Source: Aspergillus flavus (lineage: Eukaryota > Ascomycota > Eurotiomycetes > Eurotiales > Aspergillaceae). Taken from it: a stretch of DNA of 64,000 bases. Below, piece after piece: positions 29,699 to 39,308 of this stretch (its first letter is position 1; every line of letters starts with the position of its first letter). The stretch is taken from NCBI RefSeq assembly GCF_009017415.1, contig NC_092403.1:3038001-3102000 (forward strand), written 5' to 3'. Made by a program: the position numbers and the translations under genes. The notes beneath the pieces are model-generated. The model made no database searches and was not told where the DNA came from. It saw nothing but the letters and a program-made list of their open reading frames with translations.

Positions 29699-31813
29699 AT
29701 GATGGCAAACGAACGGCAGCCAACCCTGTGCTCAAGATGTCAGACCATAAGCCTGGACGACCTCTTCCAAGAAGTAACCAATGACTATGGACTCGTTGAG
29801 CCAGATCCAAGTCTCGTCCTTCACCGGACTCCAGAGTGGTCGACATGTCCTCTTTGCAACTTCTTCCTGGACATGGTCCCACCCGAAGAACGGGATACTT
29901 GCTCAGAAATATGGATATATCGTGCCCGGCAAAGTAGTAGAAACGGCTCGAGAAACAGCACGTCACTTAGTGAACCAGACAAAGCCCTAAGAACGGCTCT
30001 ATTAGTTCAAACGCATCGTGACAGGCCGACAATTAGCGAACTACCCTTTGTGAACTATAGCAAAGCGCCAGAAACGCCAGTCCTCATCAACCATGAAAGG
30101 GTCAGATACAGAACGCTGAGGAAATGGTACAACATGATTCAGAAAATTCCAAGAGAAGAAAGTGACGTGCTGCCCGTCTCAGTAATCGACTGCCACAAGC
30201 GAGAAATTGTCCCAGTGTGTGGTCCTTGCGACTATGTGGCTCTCAGTTACGTCTGGGGTCAGACAGCAGCGCAAGAGGCTCCCAAAGGCGACTCTCTGCC
30301 TCATCACCTTCCACGTATAGTCGAGGATGCCATGACTGTGGTAAGAGAGCTCGGCCTGCAGTATCTCTGGGTGGACAGGTACTGTTTAGATCAGAGCAAA
30401 AAGGCCGAGTTCCAAGCACAGCTCAACCAGATGGCCGACATTTATCGCCACGCACTTATAACTATTATCGGAGCAGCTGGCTCAGACGGGGACTACGGAC
30501 TACCCGGCGTCAGCTCCCGACATCGAATCAAGCAGCCTCGCATCAAAATTGGCGACTACACGCTTTGGTCTTCTATGACTGACCCGCGAAAACTAGTTCG
30601 AGAAAGCGCATGGATGACTCGCGCCTGGACATACCAAGAAGGGGTCTTTTCTTGGAACTGGATCGCATTCACCGATGAGCAAGTCTTCTTCCAGCGCTCG
30701 AACACAGAGCAGACAAACCTGGAACGCTGGTGGAAGACGTCCTGCGAGATGTTCCCTGACGGTGGGCTAGGAGCCGACGCAAATTGTCCGTTGCTGAACA
30801 TGTACGACAAGGTATGGCAGAACGAGGGGGCTATTCACCAGCTTCTTGCACAATACACAGCTCGGAAGTTGACCTATCAGTCCGACGCGATTAACGGAAC
30901 ATTGGGGTTGTTGAAGCGTTGCGGAAATGGGCCGTATCGAATGAACCACTACTTTGGCATTCCGATTCTAGGACCGTTGGTCATCCATCGCAAGGCCATG
31001 GGTCGTGATCCCAGTCGGAGGTGGCCGCTGATGGAAGCTTTCCTGGTGAATTTATGCTGGAAGACGAAGGGGCCTGGGCCGCGCAGAGCTGAGTTCCCTA
31101 GTTGGTCATGGGCTGGCTGGCAAGCTGTCTATGAGGGCTCTGCTCAACCACTGGCTCATATTGGGCTCACTGGGAGAAGCTTGACTAAGGTGAAGCTGTC
31201 GGTGAAAATGAAGCAGGTCTTGGTAGACTGGGAGGCCATGTGTAACATGATTCACTGGGACCTTTACGGGGATTTAAAATCCCTACCGCCCGAGTTGTAT
31301 ATCCAGGCACCGACAGTTCCACTGACTGTCTGCCAAGGGTTAAAAGAAAGCGAGGATAATTTTGCTGGTCATGCTGCGCATCTTGCACCTATGTCCTGGT
31401 GTGCTGTGTTGAACGACAATGAATACCAGATTTTGATTGAGATCGATCTGGTCGACGAAGAAGTTGCATCGACGCTCCAGACGAAGGACTCTCTGCTGTT
31501 GAAAGGAATCATTCTCCGACATTTGGACCCTCATGCAGCCCTGGAATATAACTACTACGATAACCAGGTCTGGGCGTTTGCTCTGGTCGTGCTAGAAGAT
31601 AAAGGCGGGACAAGGAGGGTTGGAAGCCTGGAGCTGCGGCCAGACAATTACTTGGTCCGTTGGAAATACAGTGTCGACCATTCAAGTGCGAAAAGTGGAA
31701 AGTGCTGGGTGCGCGGTCTCCTAAAGGAGTACGTAGATTGTGATGAATGCAGGAGCAAGGCATTAAAGAAGCTTGTAAGTGGACAAAAGGACGAGCTGAT
31801 CAAGCTGTCATAA
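29699..31813 (+). CDS. HET-domain (heterokaryon incompatibility) protein
   Basis: 704 residues, no intron; two adjacent ATGs open it (29699 and 29702). The N-terminus has a cysteine pair (LCSRC) and CPLC, common in these proteins. The HET domain spans about 180-330: VALSYVWG, LPHHLPRIVEDAM, LGLQYLWVDRYCLDQ, QMADIYRHALITIIGAAG, then the downstream block RESAWMTRAWTYQEGVFSW. The remaining 350 residues have PSWSWAGW, a typical segment after HET domains, and no other fold I recognise. HET proteins trigger cell death when unlike mycelia fuse and are likened to innate-immunity effectors. No decay visible. Confidence 0.9.
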   Translation: MMANERQPTLCSRCQTISLDDLFQEVTNDYGLVEPDPSLVLHRTPEWSTCPLCNFFLDMVPPEERDTCSEIWIYRARQSSRNGSRNSTSLSEPDKALRTALLVQTHRDRPTISELPFVNYSKAPETPVLINHERVRYRTLRKWYNMIQKIPREESDVLPVSVIDCHKREIVPVCGPCDYVALSYVWGQTAAQEAPKGDSLPHHLPRIVEDAMTVVRELGLQYLWVDRYCLDQSKKAEFQAQLNQMADIYRHALITIIGAAGSDGDYGLPGVSSRHRIKQPRIKIGDYTLWSSMTDPRKLVRESAWMTRAWTYQEGVFSWNWIAFTDEQVFFQRSNTEQTNLERWWKTSCEMFPDGGLGADANCPLLNMYDKVWQNEGAIHQLLAQYTARKLTYQSDAINGTLGLLKRCGNGPYRMNHYFGIPILGPLVIHRKAMGRDPSRRWPLMEAFLVNLCWKTKGPGPRRAEFPSWSWAGWQAVYEGSAQPLAHIGLTGRSLTKVKLSVKMKQVLVDWEAMCNMIHWDLYGDLKSLPPELYIQAPTVPLTVCQGLKESEDNFAGHAAHLAPMSWCAVLNDNEYQILIEIDLVDEEVASTLQTKDSLLLKGIILRHLDPHAALEYNYYDNQVWAFALVVLEDKGGTRRVGSLELRPDNYLVRWKYSVDHSSAKSGKCWVRGLLKEYVDCDECRSKALKKLVSGQKDELIKLS

Positions 31814-31864
31814 GCCTAGAGGGCGTCGGCCGACGTTGAGATTCCTCCGAGCTCGGGAGCTTCT

Positions 31865-31905
31865 TCGGGCCCGAACACTAGCATTTTAGTGCGTCTCGGG
31901 CCCGA
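31865..31905. promoter_or_regulatory. Twin CGG-N2-CCG palindromes flanking a hairpin
   Basis: TCGGGCCCGA occurs at 31865-31874 and 31896-31905; each is a perfect palindrome of the CGG-N2-CCG form bound by Zn2Cys6 dimers. Between them CACTA (31876-31880) and TAGTG (31887-31891) form a small stem with a 6-base loop. The pair lies just upstream of CATATAAG (31922) and about 150-190 bp before the monooxygenase ATG at 32053. Confidence 0.5.
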
Positions 31906-32052
31906 GCCTCTCTTCATCCAAACATATAAGATGAAAAAGCCCCATCGTGGAATGCAATCCAAAACACAAGACAATCGAAAACTTCATCATTCAGACAGAC
32001 TGAATTCCTCATTTCACTCGAAATATAACTGAACTCAGTTTTGTTCAATATC

Positions 32053-33663
32053 ATGCAGGCTACTTCAGTTCACCAACCCGTCATCATCGTCGGGGCCAGC
32101 CTGGTCGGGCTTTCGGCCGCTCTGTGTCTATCCAAGCACAGGGTACCCACCATCGTCCTAGAGAAACATGCAGCCATCTCGAAGCACCCACGTGCTATCG
32201 GCTTTACATCGCGGACCTTGGAAATCTATCGCTGGCTTGGCATCGCCGACCAAATTCCGGAAGTCCCCAAAGACTTCAATCTGATGAGAGCGAGAGTCGA
32301 GAGCATGACAGGCAAATGGTTTGAAAGCACCTCCTGGTCAGACACGGGTAACTCCAACAAAAGGTCAAGCCAGGAGGTACCTGCTCCGAAGAAACAATAC
32401 TCGCCGTCCCGCGGAGCGGCCTTGCCCCAGGATCAATTGGAAGCCATCCTCCAAGTGACAGCGATCGACAGAGGTGTGGACATCCGGCGCCAACATTGGG
32501 TAAAAAACGTGATGCAAAATCAGGCAAGTGTTATTGTCACAGTGGTTGATCCGCAGGGCAAGGAGATTCAAATCGAAGGTTCGTATCTCATCGCCGCAGA
32601 CGGCAGTCGCAGCACAATTCGTGAGCTACTTCAGATCCCACGGAACGGGCGTGGCCATATGCAGACCATGCGCAGCGTACTGTTCCGCGCGCCCCTGGAG
32701 GAGTACATGCAGGGAGTGCACCAATTCAACATCGATCAACCGGATCTCAAAGCGTTTATGACGACCTATAATGATGGTCGGTGGGTATTGATGTTCCACG
32801 ATGACGTGGAGCGCGATGAGCCCACCCTTCGCTCGGCAATCAACCAAGCCATCGGCAGATCGGACTTATCGGTTGACATTATTACGACCGGTCGCTGGGA
32901 CTTAGCAGCTCTTGTCGCAGACATATTCCAGTCGGGGCGTGTTTTTCTCGCTGGTGATGCGGCACACACGCTGCCACCGAACCGAGGAGGATATGGAGCA
33001 AACACGGGAATCCACGATGTTGATAACCTCGCCTGGAAGCTAGCGGCCGTTCTATCGGGCAAGTCATCCCCTGAACTCTTAGACACGTACGATGTGGAAC
33101 GGCGTCCCGTGGCCCTCCTTCGCCATGATCAGATCTTTGCCCGAGCCGACTACAAAGTCCATTTGGACAAGGCTACGCCCGCCGGTAAAAAGCTCGATGA
33201 TGATGCGATGGAATTTGGACAACTGTATCTATCAAATGGCTTTATAGGGGTCGACAATAACCTCCCACGAGCATTGAAGCCAGACGAATGGGCAGGGCAG
33301 CCGGGTACTCATGTGCCACATTTCTGGGTCATTCAAGATGGCACCCCTTTTTCAATCTTAGACCGGGTGGGCGAGGATTCATGGACACTGCTCTCTGAGT
33401 CGGCAGAATGGGGGAACGTTGTGGCTCAGGTGAATCTCGGATCCACGGTCACGTTAAAACATGTTTGTATCGGAAGAGATGTTCAGTTTGCTGACGAAGG
33501 GAGCTTCCAAGAGACTCTGGGAGTGTCTGCCACTGGCGCATCGCTCCTGCGACCGGATGGATATATTGCCTGGAGGACAAAGGAGATGCCAGCAAATCCT
33601 GCGAAATGCCTGGATGATGTTGTAACTCAAGTCGCTTTTCGGGTGAATAGCCGTCAGAACTGA
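32053..33663 (+). CDS. FAD-dependent monooxygenase (phenol hydroxylase/TfdB type)
   Basis: 536 residues from ATG 32053 (MQATSVHQPVIIVGAS). Group A flavin hydroxylase: dinucleotide loop VGASLVGLSAAL (usually GAGPVG, here GASLVG), LEKHAAISKHPRAIGFTSRTLEIYRWLG, the FAD-contact strand YLIAADGSRSTIRELL (DG motif), and GDAAHTLPPNRGGYGANTGIHDVDNLAWKLA (GD motif and helix). The C-terminal thioredoxin-like end is short. Such enzymes hydroxylate aromatic rings with NAD(P)H and O2. The following gene, convergent, is a Zn2Cys6 regulator, and the promoter has two CGG-N2-CCG palindromes, so local control is plausible. Confidence 0.85.
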   Translation: MQATSVHQPVIIVGASLVGLSAALCLSKHRVPTIVLEKHAAISKHPRAIGFTSRTLEIYRWLGIADQIPEVPKDFNLMRARVESMTGKWFESTSWSDTGNSNKRSSQEVPAPKKQYSPSRGAALPQDQLEAILQVTAIDRGVDIRRQHWVKNVMQNQASVIVTVVDPQGKEIQIEGSYLIAADGSRSTIRELLQIPRNGRGHMQTMRSVLFRAPLEEYMQGVHQFNIDQPDLKAFMTTYNDGRWVLMFHDDVERDEPTLRSAINQAIGRSDLSVDIITTGRWDLAALVADIFQSGRVFLAGDAAHTLPPNRGGYGANTGIHDVDNLAWKLAAVLSGKSSPELLDTYDVERRPVALLRHDQIFARADYKVHLDKATPAGKKLDDDAMEFGQLYLSNGFIGVDNNLPRALKPDEWAGQPGTHVPHFWVIQDGTPFSILDRVGEDSWTLLSESAEWGNVVAQVNLGSTVTLKHVCIGRDVQFADEGSFQETLGVSATGASLLRPDGYIAWRTKEMPANPAKCLDDVVTQVAFRVNSRQN

Positions 33664-33974
33664 GTCATGAATCACGGGGAACTTTCCGTTGGCTTCGGCG
33701 TTGGGAGGCTGTCGGTTATGACTAGGATATCTGTACTTAATATACAATCAATAAATAGGAAAACCTCATCATATTAATTCTGTTTTGTTATCAAGGCGCT
33801 TCCTTTGGTATTCGTAACTCAAAGGAACTGAAGCCCAAAACATGGGCTTTACGAGGAAAAGGTTACACGTTTGACGCTGAATACCGCAAGTTCCATTAGG
33901 TCATGTCCACTTCTGGTCCAATATCCATTTCCACAGAGCTCGTCTTTGGCTTACCCTGATCAAGTCGAGTCTTA
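33664..33974. other. Intergenic between convergent genes
   Basis: 311 bp. Shared 3' region of the monooxygenase and the regulator; nothing else seen. Confidence 0.4.
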
Positions 33975-36242
33975 TCACTTCCTTAACGTATTCTCAATCC
34001 AGTCTGTATCCATATCAATATCGATCTGGTGTAGAACCTCTTCCCACAGCCCTGGGTCGTCGTTGATGTCAAAGTTAAACGTAATATCTCGCATCGTTGG
34101 TAGATCTTGTTCCAGTGGCCACGGCGACACCGCTGGAGGTTGCTCTTCAACCACGTTCGTGGATGGTGTTGGCTGTTGCGTACTATCTGGAGTGACAGGA
34201 GCCTCGAGGACAGCATCCTCTCCTCTCGTACGGTTCGGACCAATGGCGGACTGCAGCTCGAGTAGCAGCGAATGACGCGAGCCGAGATACGTATTTCCAC
34301 GGTCTGCCATGCCGCGAAGCAGACTCAGTGCCGTCTCCATCGCTCGGGCATTCGTTTCGCTATGCGGGAATGCGGCATTAACCATCACCAACAGGAGGGC
34401 AGCAGAGAAGATATACTCCCCGTCGAGATAGCCATATGTAGCTTTTAGGCAGTCCGCATCATCAGTTTTTAGTAATCTCGAAAAGCGAATCAACGTCTAC
34501 TCACCGACCAAATTATGTTTCGCAGCGGCATCCATGATAACTGTGGTAGCCCGTGCTGCCGTTATACAGCTGTCGATTACAGCTACTGTATTCTGAGACA
34601 GTCCGTCCTTCCAGTCTTCGGTAGCAGAACCTCGGGCTTCGGCATCTAATCGCCGCTGAATGACGTAGAAGACTAGTGGTCGAGCTGTCATGTTCACGCA
34701 CGAGTAAAAATGTAAGAAGATCGACACCAACTCGCGGTTAATATGAGTATCCAAGGCTGAAAAGTCGATGCGCAGCCGGTCGGGTATTCGCCGCAACCAC
34801 TCAGACAAATCGTTCGTGATACTCTGGACGGACGCTAATAAGTTGGAGCCGGATCGAGGTTTCTTACGATAGATTTCTAGTGTCAAAGTCAGTCTGACAA
34901 TCCCTTACTGGGACAAGGTGATTTCCCACCTTCCCCGATTCTGCCTAAGATCCTTGACAGTTGGGTATAATATGTAAGCACAACTGATGGCCATGGGACA
35001 GCCGGGGAAGCTTCGGCTGGAATCGGCCATTTAATTCCGATGTCTTCATCTTGTATAGTAATCGGATTTCCCGATTTCACTGATAATAATCGATCCAGAC
35101 TGTACACAGACCACCAGGCTCGGCGCCGACGGTTTCGGTCATCTTCACTGATCGCAGGGTCCGAAACCTCCTGATGGAGACCCAGCGAGATCGCCATGCG
35201 GAGAGCAAGACCTATCTGTTAACCACGTTAGCAGCGTCGATATTGTGTGAAAAGGGTTTGCTAGACGCACATAGAGGAAGGCAGCATCTCGTCTGTTGAG
35301 ATTCTGCATATAATACGCCACATAGCAGAGGACCTCCACGAAGAATATGGAACCTTCTTCATGGATGTCCGGTAAAAAGCGCAAACCATGTTTGAAATAC
35401 TTGAATCCCGGTGGGCCATCATCTCCAGACCATTGGTTCACCGAGTACATGAGCCCAAAGGCTATGACGAGCAAAACTTGGCAGTAAACTAGGCATGCTT
35501 CTCGGTTGGAGAAGTCAGGCGGTTGGTTGTAGACAACCTGCAGTCGTTCCTCAAAGTCCTGCGGGTGAATGAGAGAAAATATCGTTCCAATATAGGCGTA
35601 CTGGACCCAGAACAACCGTTTGGCGAATTCAAAGGGCGGCAGTTGAGGAAGTGCTCGTGCCACCGACCGACGGAGTGATGAAGGATCGTCATATAGAGGA
35701 CGGACATCCCACGCAAGATTAGTCGACGTTGGATGCAACCGTTTCGCTAAATGGGTGGCTGACGATGCACCGACAAATTCTACTGGATGTTAGCCAAGAC
35801 CATGACAGAGCATCTATAATTGAGGGCCACGCACGGTGTTCCCCCGACCGATTCAGGAATAGATGATCGGTGCCCTGATACCACCAGTCATCACGGTCAA
35901 AAGGTACTTCGGTACTGGTGTACGGTGTGGATTGAGTAGGACTAGTAGTAGTGAACAATGAAGACTGTCGGCTGTCCTGTGAACGGGATACATTGTTCTG
36001 GGTCTGTGCCTGGGCTTGAAGTTGAGTCCGCGCTTGAGATTGGAGTTGACGATAGTAACTTGATATCCAAGTCAGTCAGCTGCCCTGGTAATTTGTCAAG
36101 TCATGTGCAGTACCTTTCGGGAATGGAAACGCGCTTCTCAGCTTCGGAGTAGACACACACTTGGCCGGCGTCCTCGCATGCAGCACATGTATACGGTGGA
36201 TTGCCAGCACATCGGGTCTTTCTGTTGCGACATCGATTACAC
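33975..36242 (-). CDS. Zn2Cys6 transcription factor with fungal_trans domain, 5' end unresolved
   Basis: Six exons read cleanly: 36242-36114, 36058-35835, 35779-35271, 35215-34930, 34876-34505, 34441-33975, with introns of 53-63 bp and matching phases; about 660 residues. Exon one holds the zinc cluster CNRCRNRKTRCAG...C-x2-C-x6-C; exon two is a glutamine-rich linker; exon three has LFWVQYAYIGTIFSLIHPQDF and exon four RRRRAWWSVYSLDRLLSVKSG, hallmarks of the fungal_trans domain; the end is acidic (FDINDDPGLWEE). The sequence before the zinc cluster begins at an acceptor (CACAG at 36243-36247); a short exon around 36305 with ATG is possible but its donor (GTAGCG) is poor. Likely the local regulator of the monooxygenase. 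Confidence 0.85.
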
Positions 36243-37203
36243 CTGTGGCCAACCGTTAGTCACCGTGACCTTACAACAACGTATCCACCCGTCACCTACG
36301 CTACGATGGACCGTCTCGCATTGGAGCGGTCCTCCGAACGAGATTGTAACCCACTTCGGTTTTTTCCTTGCGCCATCTGTCAGGCAAACAAACATATCGC
36401 ACCGATTATAGGTGCTGCGTCCAAGTTCTGCACCCAATTTCAATCGTGGTGCTGATCCCCGCACACGCTGTCCTTGGAGGCCGGTGGTCTTCTTGCCCGC
36501 GGGATAGATGTTGATGGCGTGGGTCCGCGATGAACGAACGCACGGACATGCAAGCTATTCTCCCCACAGATTCCGATTGGACTTTGACAGTTCATCGACC
36601 TTTTGTCATCTCATGCAGAAGAGAATCATTTCCCACTAGCAGCGACTGGAACAGCAGACGGTTTGGTGTGTACGGTCGCGTGCCATGATAAGACTGGCAA
36701 AGTGAGCGGATCGGATACGAACCGGTTGTGGGACCCAAAGAGTTAAGCCCCTGGCCCTTGACTAATTATCGCTGTTATCTGAATCACTATCAGTTCTCAA
36801 CTTTTGTCCCCCTCTCTCCTTTCCCCACATTTAAGCGTTGGATGGTCCCGTCAACGCAGCACATCGGCCCGATGGGCACACCATTCATGCAATGCATACT
36901 TTGGGCAAATAGTGAGGTGGGAGCGATTAGTCAAACACTAGAGAGCTGACAGACTTGATTCAAAGAACGAAAATAACAATATGTCGGTGGATATTGGGGA
37001 CCGTCCGAGTGAACCAAAATGCCACCTGCCAATTTCCGGCTATTTTTCTTCGTTCGGGTTCCCTCTCGGAATATTGCGGCCCAAGAAAGGGGACAATTTG
37101 GCAACGGTTGGGCTTTGTACTCGCAAATTCGAAAGCCAACAAACCTCGGCCGCTTCTACAGGATCTTTAGGAAGATGTGCAGTGCTTTCGCCAGGGATCG
37201 GCA
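36243..37203. other. Divergent upstream region of regulator and P450
   Basis: Holds the unresolved first exon of the regulator (near 36290-36310) and the promoter of the P450. No other gene seen. Confidence 0.35.
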
Positions 37204-38588
37204 ATGGTTGTGTGTGTGATTACGGTCTTAATCTTGGGGTTTTTGGCCTTTGTGCGTGCGCTCTGCAACTACACCCGCTTAAGCACAGTTCCAGGTCCTC
37301 TGTTCACTGGCCTATCTGACTTGTGGAGAACATACGCTCGCAGTACAAGCGACTATGGCTGTAGTCTAGCCGGTCTTCATATGAAATATGGCAAGGTCGT
37401 CCGTTTAGGGCCTCGTTCTATCAGCGTTTCCGATCCTACGGCCATCTTCCCGGTCTATAATGGTCGGCCTAGTGAAAGAGTAACGTTTTATGACACATCG
37501 CCGTCGTATCTATGTACTGATTGATTTCGTAGCCAATATTTGAACATGGCGATCGGATCGTATTCACCCAAGGCTCGTTCACGAAGTCGACCGATATTGA
37601 AAGTAGTCTAATGAGCAAGGTGGATCGACGGAGGTCTCTGGAATCAGCGATGCGATATGAAGGCATCATTGATCAGGCAGCCAACAATTTGATCACTTCT
37701 TTGAGACAACGCCCTCTAGTACGCCTAACGACCTTGCTTCAGGGCTTTGCCACTGAGTTCATTAATCGTCTGGTCTTGGAAGAATCGGCCACGCAAGTCA
37801 TGCCTTTCAGCGCTCAGGGGGCGAGCTGTCACTGGTATAACCGCACAGGCAAATGGTTAAAGTTACCAATGATCGAATATGCGCTGCTACGAAGCCCAGC
37901 TGCTAGGTTGAAAAGGCGTCGCGGCATTTCATTTGTCCCCAGAAAAGTTCAGGGAGGGATCAACGGCAGTCAATCATCTAGGGCTATGAATGATGGTGGA
38001 ATTAGCTACAACATCAGCTTCCCCAGAAGTTACAGCAATGCGGACGGCGCATATGCCTGTATTGCTATGGCGTTTGTATCAACATTCTCCTCCCTGCTAA
38101 AACACGAAAACGTTATGACGAGACTCCGATCTGAGATAGACACAGCATTCAGCAAGGGCTTACTCTCCGACCCTCCTCGGTGGCAGGAACTGGGTAAACT
38201 CCGTTACCTTGATGCTGTTATCAAAGAATCAATGCGCCAACTGCCTAGCTTGGGCTACAACCGTGAGGTCGTAACACCCCCCGAAGGTGCTATCGTTGCG
38301 GGGTACTACATTCCGCCCGGAACCATGATGGAACTTCATTCAGAGGCCTTACGAGATGATCCTGGTATTTATGGGGAGGACGTTCACACTTATCGGCCGG
38401 CACGATGGCTCACTGCTGACCCGCGACAACGGTGGGCCATGAACCAGAACTTACAACAGCTTAGCACCAGCATCAACGATTGCCCAAAGGTTCGGGTCAC
38501 TTGGCTGGAGTTGAAAAAGATCGTTGTCTTAATACTCCTAAAGTTCAACGTGGGTTTGTTCTCCGTTACGAATAGTGCTTTTGACTGA
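37204..38588 (+). pseudogene. Cytochrome P450 with destroyed heme-binding loop
   Basis: Two exons, 37204-37479 and 37533-38588 (53-bp intron GTAACG..CGTAG), 443 codons without a stop. N-terminal membrane helix MVVCVITVLILGFLAFV, proline hinge STVPGPL, PIFEHGDRIVF, helix K ESMR (ExxR), PARWL. The heme loop, normally FxxGxRxCxG, is here LSTSINDCPK: only the cysteine survives, while the phenylalanine, both glycines and the arginine are lost. The oxygen-binding helix I (AGxDT) cannot be recognised either. The protein is about 60 residues shorter than usual. Either a recently dead gene still open by chance or a non-enzymatic relative; I favour the former. Confidence 0.65.
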
Positions 38589-39308
38589 CTCAGATGATAG
38601 CTGCAGCTCGTACGTCCTGGAGAAGGACCAATTCCCAGTGAAAGGTCTGATCAGGGCTCGCCACCATCGATGGCATACTGTACCCCGCGAAATCACTGAG
38701 TCGTGTAATCACTACGTAGTAACATAGCTTAAGATAGATACCCTTTTGTTTGAGTGAAAGTAAATACTTGATAGAGATATATAAAAATAGTGCATGCTAC
38801 GCTTCGCTCCGCTACGCAATGAGATATGAGAAGAATTCCTAGTACACAATTTATCTTGAGGCATGACCGAAAAGGACGCCACCTGGACGTAAAGAGTGTC
38901 TCTAGAACTACTTCATACAATGTAGGCGATGTACAAAACCAACGCAAAGGATGACAACTCGATGATGCACGCGTCGGGGTCTTCGGGCCGACACTTCCGC
39001 CGCCGTTCATCGTCGGCCCGACACGTGACCACGGGGAAGGACGCAATCGGCAGGAATGCGAAGCAAGACGGTGGATGTGGGCTCGCGACAACCAGTCGGA
39101 GAACAGAGCGACCAAAATGAGGGAGGGTTCCATGGTGTGTCCCGCTGTCGTTATCATCGTCCCGCACCAGGACTGCGGATAAATCATAAAGGTATATTAA
39201 ACCCGGGGAATACCCACCTCGTCAGCAGTATTGCGTCTCTTCTTGTCCTCCTCCCCCTCCGTATATCCTTCTCTCTCGATCCGGTCAATCTACTAGCACG
39301 CAAGCAAC
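38589..39308. other. Intergenic: 5-oxoprolinase promoter
   Basis: No gene recognised. The end has a pyrimidine-rich stretch (39235-39290) directly before the start codon, as in many highly expressed fungal genes. Confidence 0.4.

Noticed and set aside
37177..37524. Reading of 115 codons at the start of the P450 that ends at 37524
   Set aside because: Its tail (VTFYDTSPSYL) lies in a 53-bp intron; splicing 37479 to 37533 keeps the P450 frame.
38729..39187. 152-codon minus-strand reading upstream of the 5-oxoprolinase
   Set aside because: Composition is unlike protein, rich in C, S and W with no motif; lies in the promoter.
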